64,000 nt of DNA from Alsobacter soli (lineage in GTDB: Bacteria; Pseudomonadota; Alphaproteobacteria; Rhizobiales; Beijerinckiaceae): NCBI RefSeq assembly GCF_003004785.1, contig NZ_PVZS01000005.1:124001-188000 (forward strand), read 5' to 3'. The notes beneath the pieces were generated by a model, which had not been told where the DNA came from, did not search any database, and worked only from the letters and a program-made list of their open reading frames with translations. The position numbers were made by a program, and so were the translations under genes. This document shows positions 40,846-50,800 of this stretch, in pieces. Each line of letters begins with the position of its first letter. Positions within the stretch are counted from its first letter, which is position 1.

Positions 40846-41717
40846 GGCTGCTCCTTCCGACGAAGATCGACGATGTACAGCGCCAGCAGCTTGCGCTCGG
40901 CCTCCGTCAGCCTGGCCTCCCAGGTCGGCATGTGGCCCTGGCGTCCCTGCGTCAGGGTCCGGCGCAGCGACTCGACGTCGCCGCCGTAAAGCCAGAACGA
41001 GTCCGTCAGGTTGGGCGCGCCGGCGCCGATCCCCTTCGCGTCGTCACCGTGGCAAGCGGCGCAGTTCGCGGCGAAGAGATCGCGGCCGCTTTCGACCTGC
41101 GCCGCCGGCGCCGATCTCGGCTGCGAGGACAGGGAGCGCACATACGTGATGACGTCCTCGATCTGCCGGGGCTCAAGCATCTTGTCCCGGCCGAAGGCGG
41201 GCATCTGCGAGACGCGGCTGTCCTTGTGGGCGGAGTTGACGCCCACCCGGATGGTTTCCGCGATGGTCTCCGGGTCGCCGCCCCATAGCCACGATGAAGT
41301 GGTCAGGTCGGGGAAGCCGGGCCCGCCCCTCGCTTCCCGGCCATGGCAAGCGGCGCAATTGTCGGCGAACAGCGTGCGCCCGGTTTCCCGCACGCGCTGC
41401 ATGAGACCGGCATCCGCCTGGATCGCCGGGAGCGCTTCCGTCTCGATGCGCTTCATCCAGGCGGATCGCTCAAGCGCAGCCTGCTTCAATTCGCTCGTCA
41501 CGCTCGTGCGCTGGTCCATGCCGAGGAGCCCCTTGGTGTAGGTCCGCCCGACAGGCCATGCGGGCATGAGGACCCAGTACACGACGGCGAAGAGGGCGGT
41601 CAGGGCCAGGAAAAGGTAGACGGGGCGCGGCACCGGTGTGTTCAGTTCCTTGATGCCGTTCCACTCGTGACCGGTGGTCAGGTAACCCGAGTGAGGGTCG
41701 CGTTCCTCTACCGCCAT
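40842..41717 (-). CDS. ccoP: cbb3 oxidase subunit III (diheme CcoP)
   Basis: A 291-residue protein: N-terminal cytosolic stretch (GHEWNGIKELNTPVPRPV, highly conserved in CcoP), one membrane anchor (YLFLALTALFAVVYWVL) and two c-type heme domains, each with CAACH, near residues 122 and 214, with distal Met in MPAF and MPTW segments. It passes electrons from the bc1 complex or soluble cytochromes to CcoO/CcoN. It starts inside the last codons of ccoQ (10-bp overlap) and its stop overlaps the following small gene by ATGA. Confidence 0.96.
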   Translation of the reverse strand: MAVEERDPHSGYLTTGHEWNGIKELNTPVPRPVYLFLALTALFAVVYWVLMPAWPVGRTYTKGLLGMDQRTSVTSELKQAALERSAWMKRIETEALPAIQADAGLMQRVRETGRTLFADNCAACHGREARGGPGFPDLTTSSWLWGGDPETIAETIRVGVNSAHKDSRVSQMPAFGRDKMLEPRQIEDVITYVRSLSSQPRSAPAAQVESGRDLFAANCAACHGDDAKGIGAGAPNLTDSFWLYGGDVESLRRTLTQGRQGHMPTWEARLTEAERKLLALYIVDLRRKEQP

Positions 41718-41872
41718 GGCTTGTCCTCGTCGTCGACGACGGCGCGGGCCGCCTGCTGGAACCTGCTCTGGTTGGATGGCCAGTACGTGTAGACGAGCAC
41801 CCCGGCCGCCATCGCCATCAGCCAGAACAGACCGAAGGACTTGGAGAACCAGACAAGGAAATCATGGGTCAT
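41708..41872 (-). CDS. ccoQ: cbb3 oxidase subunit CcoQ
   Basis: A 54-residue single-span protein. It reads MTHDFLVWFSKSFGLFWLMA, then AAGVLVYTYWPSNQSRFQQA and a charged C-terminus. It stabilises the cbb3 oxidase under air. It lies between ccoO and ccoP with a 10-bp gap from ccoO and a 10-bp overlap with ccoP, the standard gene order N-O-Q-P. The hydrophobic core and the Lys/Asp-rich tail fit the family. Confidence 0.9.
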   Translation of the reverse strand: MTHDFLVWFSKSFGLFWLMAMAAGVLVYTYWPSNQSRFQQAARAVVDDEDKPWR

Positions 41873-41882
41873 CAGGACCTCC

Positions 41883-42614
41883 CTATTCGGCCGCCTGCGC
41901 CTGCTGCGCCTTGGCCACGTCCGTCAGGCGCCCGAGCACCTGGAGGTAGGCCACGAGGGCGTCCATCTCGGTGGGGTCGCCCTGTCGGCCCATAAAGGCC
42001 CGAACCTGGGTCGCCTCCCCGTATCGCTGGGCGACGCCGGCCGCGTAGGGACTGTCCGGAGCGGCCTGGCCGTAGGCGTCCGCGGGGGCGTTGGCGACCA
42101 TCTCGCCCGTGTAGGGCACGCCCACCTTGCGCAGGGCTTTCAGATGCAGCCCCAGGTCGCTCGTCTTCAGCGGCGTGCGCCCAAGGAAGGCGTAGGACGG
42201 CATCTTGGACTCGGGCACGACAGCGCGGGGATCCTGGAGATGAGCGACCTGCCACTCGTCGGAATACTTACCCCCGATCCTGGCGAGGTCGGGGCCCGTG
42301 CGCTTGGAGCCCCACAGCATGGGGTGGTCGTACTTCGACTCGACCGCGAGCGAGTATGGGCCATAGCGCTCCACGTCGTCCCGCAGCGTACGGATCATCT
42401 GCGAGTGGCACGCGTAGCAGCCTTCGCGCATGTAGATGTTGCGCCCGGCGACCTCCAGCGGCGTGTAGAGGCGCATGTCAGGCGCGGCCTCGACCGTTTC
42501 GGAGATGGTGAACAGCGGCGCAATCTCGACGAAGCCGCCGATCCCGGCGACGAGGATGACAGCGATCACAAAACGGAGCGCATGACGCTCGAGCCGGTAG
42601 TGAAATCCGAACAT
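41883..42614 (-). CDS. ccoO: cbb3 oxidase subunit II (monoheme CcoO)
   Basis: A 243-residue protein with an N-terminal membrane anchor (FVIAVILVAGIGGFVEIAPL) and a single c-type heme site CYACH (REGCYACHSQMIRTL), followed by the typical CcoO segments GPYSLAVESKYDHPMLWGSK and KMPSYAFLGRTPL with the distal Met. It carries electrons to CcoN. The gene begins 5 bp after ccoN stop. Confidence 0.96.
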   Translation of the reverse strand: MFGFHYRLERHALRFVIAVILVAGIGGFVEIAPLFTISETVEAAPDMRLYTPLEVAGRNIYMREGCYACHSQMIRTLRDDVERYGPYSLAVESKYDHPMLWGSKRTGPDLARIGGKYSDEWQVAHLQDPRAVVPESKMPSYAFLGRTPLKTSDLGLHLKALRKVGVPYTGEMVANAPADAYGQAAPDSPYAAGVAQRYGEATQVRAFMGRQGDPTEMDALVAYLQVLGRLTDVAKAQQAQAAE

Positions 42615-42619
42615 GACGA

Positions 42620-44272
42620 CTACTCCGCAGCGGCCAGCGTCGGGGCCGCGCGTGCGGGCGCCTCGGCGAAATCCCCGATTTCGGCGAGGGCCGGCGTGCG
42701 CATGGTCCGCCAGATGTTGTAGGCGCCGACCACCGTGCCGATCAGGAAAAGAAGCCCGCCGACTGCGCGCATCACGTAGTAGGGATGCATCGCCACGAGG
42801 GAGTCGACGAAGGAATAGGCGAGCGTTCCGCTATCGTTGTAGGTGCGCCACATCAGGCCCTGGACGATGCCCGAGTTCCACATCGAGATGACGTAGACAA
42901 GGGTTCCAGCGATCGCGAGCCAGTAGTGGACCTCGACGAGCCGCGGCGAATACATGGCTCGCTTGCCCCACAGGGACGGCACGATGCTGTAGAGCGAGCC
43001 GAAGGTGATCAGAGCCACCCAACCCAGCGCGCCGGCGTGCACGTGGCCGATGGTCCAGTCCGTGTAATGCGAGAGCGAGTTGACCGGCCGAATGGCCATG
43101 AACGACCCTTCGAAGGTCGTCAGGCCGTAGAACACCGCGGCCGTCATCATGAAGCGGAGGGTGGCGTCGTCACGGACCTTGTGCCAGGCCCCGTTGAGCG
43201 TCAGGAGCGCGTTGGTGGCTGACGCCCACGAGGGGACGAGGAGCATGAGCGAGAAAGTCATGCCCAAGGTCTGAACCCACTGGGGCAGGGCGGTGTAGTG
43301 CAGGTGGTGCGATCCCGCCCACATATACATGAACGTGATGCCCCAGAAGCTGATGATGGAGAGCCGGTAGGAGAAGATCGGGCGTCCGGCGCGCTTCGGC
43401 ATGAAGTAATACATCATGCCCAGGAAGCCGGAGGTCAGGAAGAACGCCACCGCGTTGTGCCCGTACCACCACTCCGTCATCGCATCCTGGACGCCAGCGA
43501 AGGCCGAATAGCTCTTGGCGTGTCCCAGGGAGACCGGAACGGCCAGGTTGTTGACGATGTGAAGCACCGCAACCACCAGGATGAACGCCAGGTAGTACCA
43601 GTTGGAGACGTAGATGTGCGGCTCCTTGCGCCGCGCCAGGGTGCGCAGGTAGAGCCCGAAATACGCGACCCACACGATCACGAGCCAGATGTCGGCGTAC
43701 CATTCGGGCTCGGCGTATTCCTTCGACTGGGTGATCCCCATCAGGTAGCCGGACGCCGCAAGAATGCAGAACAGGTTGAAGCCGAGCAGCACGAACCAAG
43801 GGCTCACCTGATCCGGCAGCCGGGCGCGGCTGGTCCGCTGGACCACGTAGAAGGATGTGGCGATCAGGGCATTGCCGCCGAACCCGAAGATGACGCCGGA
43901 CGTGTGCACGGGCCGGAGGCGACCGAAGCTCGACCAAGCTGCGTCGAAAGTCAGGTCCGGCGAGACCAGCAGCCAAGCCACCCAGTCGCCGACCGCCATG
44001 GCGACGATCGCCCAGATCATCGCGAAGACGATCCCCGCGCGAGTGGGGTCGTCATAGTAGGACGAGAGGCGCTCCGGGCTGGGCGACGGTGCGTAGAACC
44101 CGCGCATCACCACAATGGCCACGACCACGCCGCATGCGATCACGAGCGCCCCATGCGTCCCGAGGAGATCGTCGCGGCCGAGGACCGCCATCGTCAGGCC
44201 GAGGCCGGCCACGAGACAGGCGAGTGCGAGCGCGGCCCGTCGTTCGGGCAACGTCAGTTGGGCTACGTACAT
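42620..44272 (-). CDS. ccoN: cbb3 oxidase catalytic subunit CcoN
   Basis: A 550-residue heme-copper oxidase of twelve spans. Conserved segments include the histidine-rich low-spin heme/binuclear regions GAHNAVAFFLTSG-type (WYGHNAVAFFLTSGFLG), AGSHHLHYTALPQWVQTLGM and TDWTIGHVHAGALGWV. It reduces oxygen to water at high affinity and pumps protons. Start chosen at ATG 44272 (MYVAQLTLPERR), the first family residue; the frame opens at 44323. It is the first gene of ccoNOQP, followed by two small proteins. The assembly genes ccoGHIS are not in the window. Confidence 0.95.
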   Translation of the reverse strand: MYVAQLTLPERRAALALACLVAGLGLTMAVLGRDDLLGTHGALVIACGVVVAIVVMRGFYAPSPSPERLSSYYDDPTRAGIVFAMIWAIVAMAVGDWVAWLLVSPDLTFDAAWSSFGRLRPVHTSGVIFGFGGNALIATSFYVVQRTSRARLPDQVSPWFVLLGFNLFCILAASGYLMGITQSKEYAEPEWYADIWLVIVWVAYFGLYLRTLARRKEPHIYVSNWYYLAFILVVAVLHIVNNLAVPVSLGHAKSYSAFAGVQDAMTEWWYGHNAVAFFLTSGFLGMMYYFMPKRAGRPIFSYRLSIISFWGITFMYMWAGSHHLHYTALPQWVQTLGMTFSLMLLVPSWASATNALLTLNGAWHKVRDDATLRFMMTAAVFYGLTTFEGSFMAIRPVNSLSHYTDWTIGHVHAGALGWVALITFGSLYSIVPSLWGKRAMYSPRLVEVHYWLAIAGTLVYVISMWNSGIVQGLMWRTYNDSGTLAYSFVDSLVAMHPYYVMRAVGGLLFLIGTVVGAYNIWRTMRTPALAEIGDFAEAPARAAPTLAAAE

Positions 44273-44600
44273 GTTGAACCATCGCCGGTTGGGGGAGAGG
44301 CTCTTTCGGCCTGCTGGGTTCAATAACTCCGATGAAAATTGATGGACTATAGGGGTGAATGCGTATTCGTTTTGATTTTATTGGGAAAATGGCGTAAACA
44401 TATCTATCGCTGACTTCGTAATCAGCTTGTCGGAACGAAATTGTTCAAGCCACAGGGCGTTACGTGTGGTGTCTGTGCTTCGGTGTCGTCTACGGACCTT
44501 TGGCAAAAGCGGGGGGCATGGCGTGCTCCTCAGGCGACGTTGATCTACCCGCGAAAATAGGTATTGTAAATACCCAATTTACCGACCCAGGGAGGCCTCC
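44273..44600. promoter_or_regulatory. divergent control region between ccoN and DUF6522
   Basis: 328 bp of AT-richer DNA for the leftward ccoN operon and the rightward DUF6522 gene. TTGAT half-sites of the FNR type occur at 44339 and 44372, but no full TTGAT-N4-ATCAA pair was found. A separate 15-bp palindrome at 44560-44574 lies closer to DUF6522. Confidence 0.5.
44560..44574 (+). promoter_or_regulatory. 15-bp palindromic operator candidate
   Basis: GGTATT-GTA-AATACC: a perfect 6-bp inverted repeat with a 3-bp centre, 26 bp before the DUF6522 start codon. The layout is like sites for dimeric Rrf2-type regulators, but the sequence does not match the known NsrR/IscR consensus closely. Confidence 0.5.
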
Positions 44601-44891
44601 ATGACAGAGGTGAAGCTCGAGGCGGCAGGCGGCGGCCCGGAAGCGGTCGAAATCAGCCTTGGCGAGGTCGCACGGACCCTCGGGATTTCGCCCGATCTTG
44701 CTTGGGCCGAACTCAAGGCTGGCCGTCTCACAAGCGTGCTTGAGCAGGGAGCGGGACAGGACGAGGGGCGTCTCCGCCTGAACTTTTTCTACGGGTGCAA
44801 ACGCGGCAGGATCGTCCTGTCCGGCGGGGGCGAGGTGCTGCAACGCAGCTGCGTCGATTTCGGCGAACTCCGTCGCGCCAGCCGGAAGTGA
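44601..44891 (+). CDS. DUF6522 family protein
   Basis: A 96-residue protein of the DUF6522 type: GEVARTLGISPDLAWAELKAG, LTSVLEQGAGQDEGRLRLNF and FYGCKRGRIVLSGGGEVLQR. Small proteins of this family sit next to nitrogen-oxide and cbb3 oxidase genes in Hyphomicrobiales; the biochemical role is not known. A GGAGG ribosome site precedes ATG 44601, and a perfect palindrome lies upstream. It precedes narK by 249 bp. Confidence 0.76.
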   Translation: MTEVKLEAAGGGPEAVEISLGEVARTLGISPDLAWAELKAGRLTSVLEQGAGQDEGRLRLNFFYGCKRGRIVLSGGGEVLQRSCVDFGELRRASRK

Positions 44892-45073
44892 CCGCCCTCC
44901 TGGGACCTTCTGGTGTCCCTGGCCAGCGTGACTCATTCCAGTGCTCTGGGGTGGTCTCCGCCTTCACTGGGCTGGCGGGGCACGGTCGTCCGATCGGAGC
45001 GGTCGCGGAGGGTTAAATTGACTTATAGCAAATTCATGTAGTCTTTCCTCGCGAAGGGTAACTTTCTCCTTTT

Positions 45074-45087
45074 TTGACTCGTATCAA
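45074..45087 (+). promoter_or_regulatory. FNR/CRP-type box upstream of narK
   Basis: TTGAC-TCGT-ATCAA: nine of ten bases match the anaerobic FNR (or DNR/NnrR-type) consensus TTGAT-N4-ATCAA. It lies 53 bp before the chosen narK ATG; activation from a -41.5 position would place the transcript start near 45122. Confidence 0.75.
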
Positions 45088-45140
45088 CGAACTTCGACTG
45101 GCTGTCTGTTTCGATGGCGTCCAGCCACAGGAGGCTGGAC

Positions 45141-47888
45141 ATGGAGCGGGATGCGTCGCCCTCTCGGGCGCTCTGGACATCGACCATCGCCTTTACTGTC
45201 TGCTTTGCAGTCTGGACGATCTTCTCGATCATCGGAATCCAGATCAAACAGCAGCTGGGATTGACCGAAACCCAGTTCGGCTTGCTGGTTGGGACGCCCA
45301 TTCTTACTGGATCCCTGATCCGCATCTTTCTCGGGGTCTGGACCGACCAATACGGCGGCCGTCGCATCTACTCGCTGGTGATGGCGGCAGGCGCGATCGC
45401 GACGTTTCTTCTCTCCTGGGCCCATACCTATCCGCAGATGCTGCTCGCAGCGCTCGGGGTCGGCATCGCCGGCGGCTCCTTCGCGGTGGGCGTCGCCTAT
45501 GTGTCGAAGTGGTATCCGGCCGGCAAGCAGGGAACCGCGCTCGGGATCTTCGGCGCAGGCAATGTCGGCGCGGCGGTCACCAAGTTCTGCGCGCCCTTCG
45601 TGCTCGTCGCGTACGGCTGGCAGACCGTGGCCCAGGTCTGGGCCGCCGGGCTGCTGCTCATGGCGGCCGTATTCTGGCTCGTGACGAAAGAGGACCCGGT
45701 CACGCTGGAACGGCGCGCCGAAGGGCTGAAGCCCGAGCCGATGCTCAAGCAGTTCGCGCCCCTGATGAATGTCCAGGTCTGGCGGTTTTCGCTTTACTAC
45801 TTCTTCGTGTTCGGGGCCTTCGTGGCCCTCTCGCTCTGGCTGCCCCAATACCTGATCAAGGTCTATGGCTTCGACATCAAGACGGCGGGCATGTTGGCCG
45901 CCTTCTTCTCGGTGCCGGCGAGCCTGCTGCGCGCCTATGGGGGCCACCTGTCGGACCGCTATGGGGCTCGCACGGTGATGTACTGGACCTTCCTGGTCTC
46001 AGTCGCCTGCACCTTCCTGCTCTCCTATCCGCCGACCGACTACGTGGTCCGGGGAGTGAACGGCCCAATCGCCTTCCACCTGGAAATCGGCCCCGGCCTT
46101 TTCGTGACGTTGGTCTTCGTACTCGGCTTCTTCATGGCGCTGGGCAAGGCGGCGGTGTTCAAGCACATCCCCGTCTATTACCCGAACCGCGTCGGGGCCG
46201 TCGGTGGCCTCGTCGGCATGATCGGGGGGCTCGGCGGCTTCGTCCTGCCTCTCGTCTTCGGCGTCCTCAACGACCTCACAGGATTGTGGACGAGCTGCTT
46301 CATGCTGCTCTTCCTGCTCGTCTCGGCTTCGCTGCTGTGGATGCACCTCGCCATCCGTCGCATGGAACTGGAAGCCGGCGGCCGTGCGCTGGAGATGCTC
46401 CCGCAATTGCCCGAGATGGAGGAGATCCACGGGCCCGAGCACGTCGGGGCGCTCGCCGGTGGCAAGGTGCTCGCCGACTGGCGGCCGGAAGACAAGACGT
46501 TCTGGGACACCCAGGGCCGGGCCATCGCGCGCCGCAACCTGTGGATCTCGATCCCGGCTCTGCTGCTCTCTTTCGCCATCTGGCAGGTCTGGTCGGTGGT
46601 GGTCGCCAAGCTGCCGCTCGTGGGCTTCAAGTTCACAACGGACGAGCTGTTCTGGCTCGCGGCGCTGCCAGGCATCTCCGGGGCCACGCTGCGGATCTTC
46701 TACTCGTTCATGGTGCCGATCTTCGGCGGGAGGCTGTGGACGACGCTCGCAACCTGGTCGCTGATCATCCCGGCCGTCGGCATCGGCTACGCCGTTCAGA
46801 ACCCGGAGACGCCGTACTTCGTGCTGCTCGGGCTCGCCCTGCTGTGCGGCTTCGGGGGCGGCAACTTCGCCTCCTCCATGGCCAACATCTCGTTCTTCTT
46901 TCCGAAGGCCGAGAAGGGCAACGCCCTGGCCCTCAACGCGGGGCTCGGCAATCTCGGCGTCAGCGTCGTGCAATTCCTGGTGCCGCTCGTCATCACCGCG
47001 GGCGTGTTCGGCTGGCTGGGCGGCGACCCGGCCACCGTGAAGGAGGGGGCGAAGGAATACCCGCTCTGGCTGCAGAACGCCGGCTTCGTGTGGGTCCCCT
47101 TTATCGCGGCTTCGGCCTTCGCGGCCTGGTTCGGCATGAACGACATCGCCTCGGCCAGGGCCTCCTTCGCCGAGCAGTCGGTCATCTTCCAGCGCAGGCA
47201 CAACTGGATCATGTGCTGGCTCTACACCGGCACCTTCGGATCCTTCATCGGCTATTCCGCGGGCTTCCCGCTGCTGACGAAGATCCTGTTTCCCGAAGTG
47301 AACGCGCTCCAGCTCGCCTTCATCGGTCCGCTGGTCGGCGCCCTGTCGCGCTCGCTTACGGGTTGGGTCGCCGACCGGTGGGGCGGGGGACGCGTCACCT
47401 TCTGGGTGTTCGCCCTGATGATGGCGGGGGTTCTCGGCGTCCTCTACTTCGTCGGCGCCAAGGACCAGCCCTACGCCTTCTATGGCTTCTTCGGGATGTT
47501 TCTTGTCCTGTTCTTCGCCACGGGCGTGGGCAACGCCTCCACCTTCCAGATGATCCCCGCGATCATGCGCAAGGAGATGGACCGCCTGATGCCCGGCGCC
47601 GAACCGGCCGCGCGCCTGCGCCAGGCCGAGAAGGAATCGGCCGCCATCACCGGCTTCACCTCGGCGATCGCCGCCTTCGGGGCCTTCTTCATTCCGAAGG
47701 CCTACGGCACCTCGCTCGCCCTCACCGGCGGGGTGGAGGCGGCGCTCTACGGCTTCTTCGCCTTCTACGTCACCTGCCTGGTCATCACCTGGGCCGTCTA
47801 CACCCGCAAGGGCGGCGTCCTGCACGACATCGAGCGCCGCGGCGGCCCCACGGGCCCGAGCCGCGCCGCGCCACAGCCCGCCGAATGA
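45141..47888 (+). CDS. narK: fused NarK1-NarK2 nitrate/nitrite transporter
   Basis: A 915-residue double-MFS transporter with 24 predicted spans. Half 1 (about 1-410) carries the NarK1-type signatures TQFGLLVGTPILTGSLIR, GIAGGSFAVGVAYVSKWY and GKQGTALGIFGAGNVGAA; a 60-residue linker follows; half 2 (about 470-900) is the NarK2-type nitrate/nitrite antiporter (CGFGGGNFASSMANISFFFP; IGYSAGFPLL). This fusion occurs in Paracoccus-like denitrifiers, where the first half is a nitrate/proton symporter and the second a nitrate/nitrite exchanger. ATG 45141 follows AGGAGG. narG starts 10 bp downstream. Confidence 0.95.
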   Translation: MERDASPSRALWTSTIAFTVCFAVWTIFSIIGIQIKQQLGLTETQFGLLVGTPILTGSLIRIFLGVWTDQYGGRRIYSLVMAAGAIATFLLSWAHTYPQMLLAALGVGIAGGSFAVGVAYVSKWYPAGKQGTALGIFGAGNVGAAVTKFCAPFVLVAYGWQTVAQVWAAGLLLMAAVFWLVTKEDPVTLERRAEGLKPEPMLKQFAPLMNVQVWRFSLYYFFVFGAFVALSLWLPQYLIKVYGFDIKTAGMLAAFFSVPASLLRAYGGHLSDRYGARTVMYWTFLVSVACTFLLSYPPTDYVVRGVNGPIAFHLEIGPGLFVTLVFVLGFFMALGKAAVFKHIPVYYPNRVGAVGGLVGMIGGLGGFVLPLVFGVLNDLTGLWTSCFMLLFLLVSASLLWMHLAIRRMELEAGGRALEMLPQLPEMEEIHGPEHVGALAGGKVLADWRPEDKTFWDTQGRAIARRNLWISIPALLLSFAIWQVWSVVVAKLPLVGFKFTTDELFWLAALPGISGATLRIFYSFMVPIFGGRLWTTLATWSLIIPAVGIGYAVQNPETPYFVLLGLALLCGFGGGNFASSMANISFFFPKAEKGNALALNAGLGNLGVSVVQFLVPLVITAGVFGWLGGDPATVKEGAKEYPLWLQNAGFVWVPFIAASAFAAWFGMNDIASARASFAEQSVIFQRRHNWIMCWLYTGTFGSFIGYSAGFPLLTKILFPEVNALQLAFIGPLVGALSRSLTGWVADRWGGGRVTFWVFALMMAGVLGVLYFVGAKDQPYAFYGFFGMFLVLFFATGVGNASTFQMIPAIMRKEMDRLMPGAEPAARLRQAEKESAAITGFTSAIAAFGAFFIPKAYGTSLALTGGVEAALYGFFAFYVTCLVITWAVYTRKGGVLHDIERRGGPTGPSRAAPQPAE

Positions 47889-47898
47889 GGAGCGCCTT

Positions 47899-50800
47899 AT
47901 GAGCCACTTTCTCGACCGGCTGAGCTTCTTCTCGCGGCAGCAGGAAGAGTTCGCCGACGGCCACGGCATCGTGACGACCGAGAGCCGCGCCTGGGAGGAC
48001 GGCTACCGCAAGCGCTGGCAGCACGACAAGATCGCGCGCTCCACGCATGGGGTGAACTGCACGGGCTCGTGCTCGTGGAAGGTCTACGTCAAGGGCGGCA
48101 TCGTCACCTGGGAAACCCAGCAGACGGACTATCCTCGCACCCGGCCGGATCTGCCAAACCACGAGCCGCGGGGTTGCGCGCGAGGGGCGAGCTATTCCTG
48201 GTACCTCTACTCGGGAAACCGGGTGAAGTACCCGCTGGTGCGCTCGCGGCTACTCAAGCTGTGGCGCGAAGCCAGGCAGAGCCTGCCGCCGGTGGCGGCG
48301 TGGAAGTCGATCGTTGAGGATCCGCAGAAGCGCGCCTCCTACGTGACCAAGCGCGGGCAGGGCGGCTTCGTGCGCGGGACCTGGGACGAGGTCAACGAAC
48401 TCGTGGCCGCGGCCAACGCCTACACGGCCAAGACGTGGGGTCCGGACCGGATCTTCGGCTTTTCGCCGATCCCGGCCATGTCGATGGTCAGCTACGCTGC
48501 AGGCTCGCGCTACCTGTCGCTGATGGGGGGCGTGTGCATGTCCTTCTACGACTGGTACTGCGACCTGCCCCCGGCGTCGCCCATGACCTGGGGCGAGCAG
48601 ACCGACGTGCCGGAGAGCGCCGACTGGTACAATTCCGGGTTCCTGATCCTGTGGGGCTCGAACGTGCCGCAGACGCGCACGCCGGACGCCCATTTCTACA
48701 CCGAGGTCCGCTACAAGGGCGCCAAGAGCGTCGTGATCTGCCCGGACTACTCCGAGGCCTCCAAGTTCGCGGACATGTGGATCTCCGTGAAGCAGGGCAC
48801 GGACGCCGCCCTCGCCATGGCGATGGGCCACGTGATCCTCAAGGAGTTCTACGTCGACCGGCAGGTCCCGTACTTCGTCGACTACGCCCGGCGCTACACC
48901 GACATGCCGATGCTGGTGCGGCTGGCGAAGCAGGACGGGCGCTACGTGCCCGAGCGGCTGCTCCGGGCGTCGGACTTCGACACGAAGCTCGGCGAGGCCA
49001 ATAACCCCGACTGGAAGACCGTCGCGTATGACGACGCCTCTGGCAGTCTCGTCGCGCCCAACGGCTCGGTCGGCTTCCGCTGGGGCGAACAGGGCAAGTG
49101 GAACCTCGAGGAGCGTGCCGCCGGCGGCGAGACGAAGCTGCGGCTGTCACTTGCCGAGCATCACGACGGCATGGCCGAGGTCGCGTTCCCCTATTTCGGA
49201 AACCGCGAGCACGACCACTTCAAGGGCACGGACCATCCGGACGTGCTGCTGCGCAACGTGCCGGTGAAGACGCTCGCGCTCGCCGACGGCGAGACGAAGG
49301 TCGCCACGGTGTACGACCTGTTCCTGGCCAACTACGGCGTGGACCGCGGCTTCGGCGGCGGCAACGTCGCCAAGGACTATGCAGAGAACGTGCCCTACAC
49401 GCCCGGCTGGTGCGAGCGCATCTCCGGCGTGCCCCGGGCGCAGGTGGAGACGGTGGCCCGGGAATTCGCCCGGAACGCGGAGAAGACCAACGGCCGGTCC
49501 ATGATCATCGTCGGCGCGGCGATGAACCACTGGTTCCACATGGACATGAACTACCGTGGCGTCATCAACATGCTGGTGATGTGCGGCTGCATCGGCCAGT
49601 CCGGCGGCGGGTGGTCGCACTATGTCGGCCAGGAGAAGCTGCGCCCGCAGTCGGGATGGCTGCCGCTGGCCTTCGGGCTGGACTGGGGACGCCCGCCGCG
49701 GCAGCAGAACTCGACTTCGTGCTGGTACGCCCATACCGACCAGTGGCGCTACGAGACGCTGGATGTGAAGGAGATCCTTTCCCCCACCGCGCCGGCGGGC
49801 CCGTGGGATGGGGCGCTGATCGACTACAATGTCCGGGCGGAGCGCATGGGCTGGCTGCCTTCCGCGCCGCAGCTGAAGCAGAACCCGCTCACGATCGCGC
49901 AAAAGGCGGCCGCCGCCGACATGGAGCCGAAGGACTACGTCGCTCAGGCGCTGAAGTCCGGCGAGCTCCAGATGTCATGCGAGGATCCGGACGCGCCGGA
50001 GAACTGGCCGCGCAACCTCTTCGTCTGGCGCTCGAACCTGCTCGGCTCGTCCGGCAAGGGCCACGAGTATTTCCTGAAACATCTGCTCGGGACCCAGAAT
50101 GGCGTCCTCGGCAAGGACCTCGGGCACATCGGCGGGCAGAAGCCGCAGGATGTCGCCTGGCGTGAGGAGGCGCCCGAGGGCAAGCTCGACCTGCTCGTCA
50201 CGCTCGACTTCCGCATGTCGACGACGTGCGTCTACTCCGACGTCGTGCTCCCGACGGCCACCTGGTACGAAAAGAACGACCTCAACACCTCGGACATGCA
50301 CCCCTTCATCCACCCGCTCTCGGCGGCCGTGGACCCGGCGTGGGAGGCGCGCTCCGACTGGGAGATCTACAAGGGTCTAGCCAGGGCGTTCTCGACGGTG
50401 GCGCCGGAAGTGCTCGGCGTCGAGAAGGATGTCGTGCTCACGCCCATCCTGCACGACACGCCGGCCGAGATCGCCCAGGCGCTCGACGTGAAGGACTGGA
50501 AGCGGGGCGAATGCGAACCCGTCCCAGGCAGAACCATGCCGTCGGTCACGGTGGTCGAGCGCGACTATCCGAACCTCTACAAGCGCTTCACCTCGCTCGG
50601 CCCGCTGATGGACAAGATCGGCAACGGCGGCAAGGGCATGGCCTGGAACACGCAGCACGAGGTCGAAGTCCTGAAGGGCCTCAACGGCGTCGTGGGTGAG
50701 CCGGGGCCGACGGAGGGCCTGGCGCGCATCGAATCCGACATCGACGCCTGCGAGGTCATCCTGTCGCTCGCCCCGGAGACCAACGGCGAGGTCGCGGTGA

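Noticed and set aside
45074-47902. 942-codon plus-strand frame over narK
   Set aside because: Out of frame with the membrane transporter; composition arginine/glycine-rich without spans.
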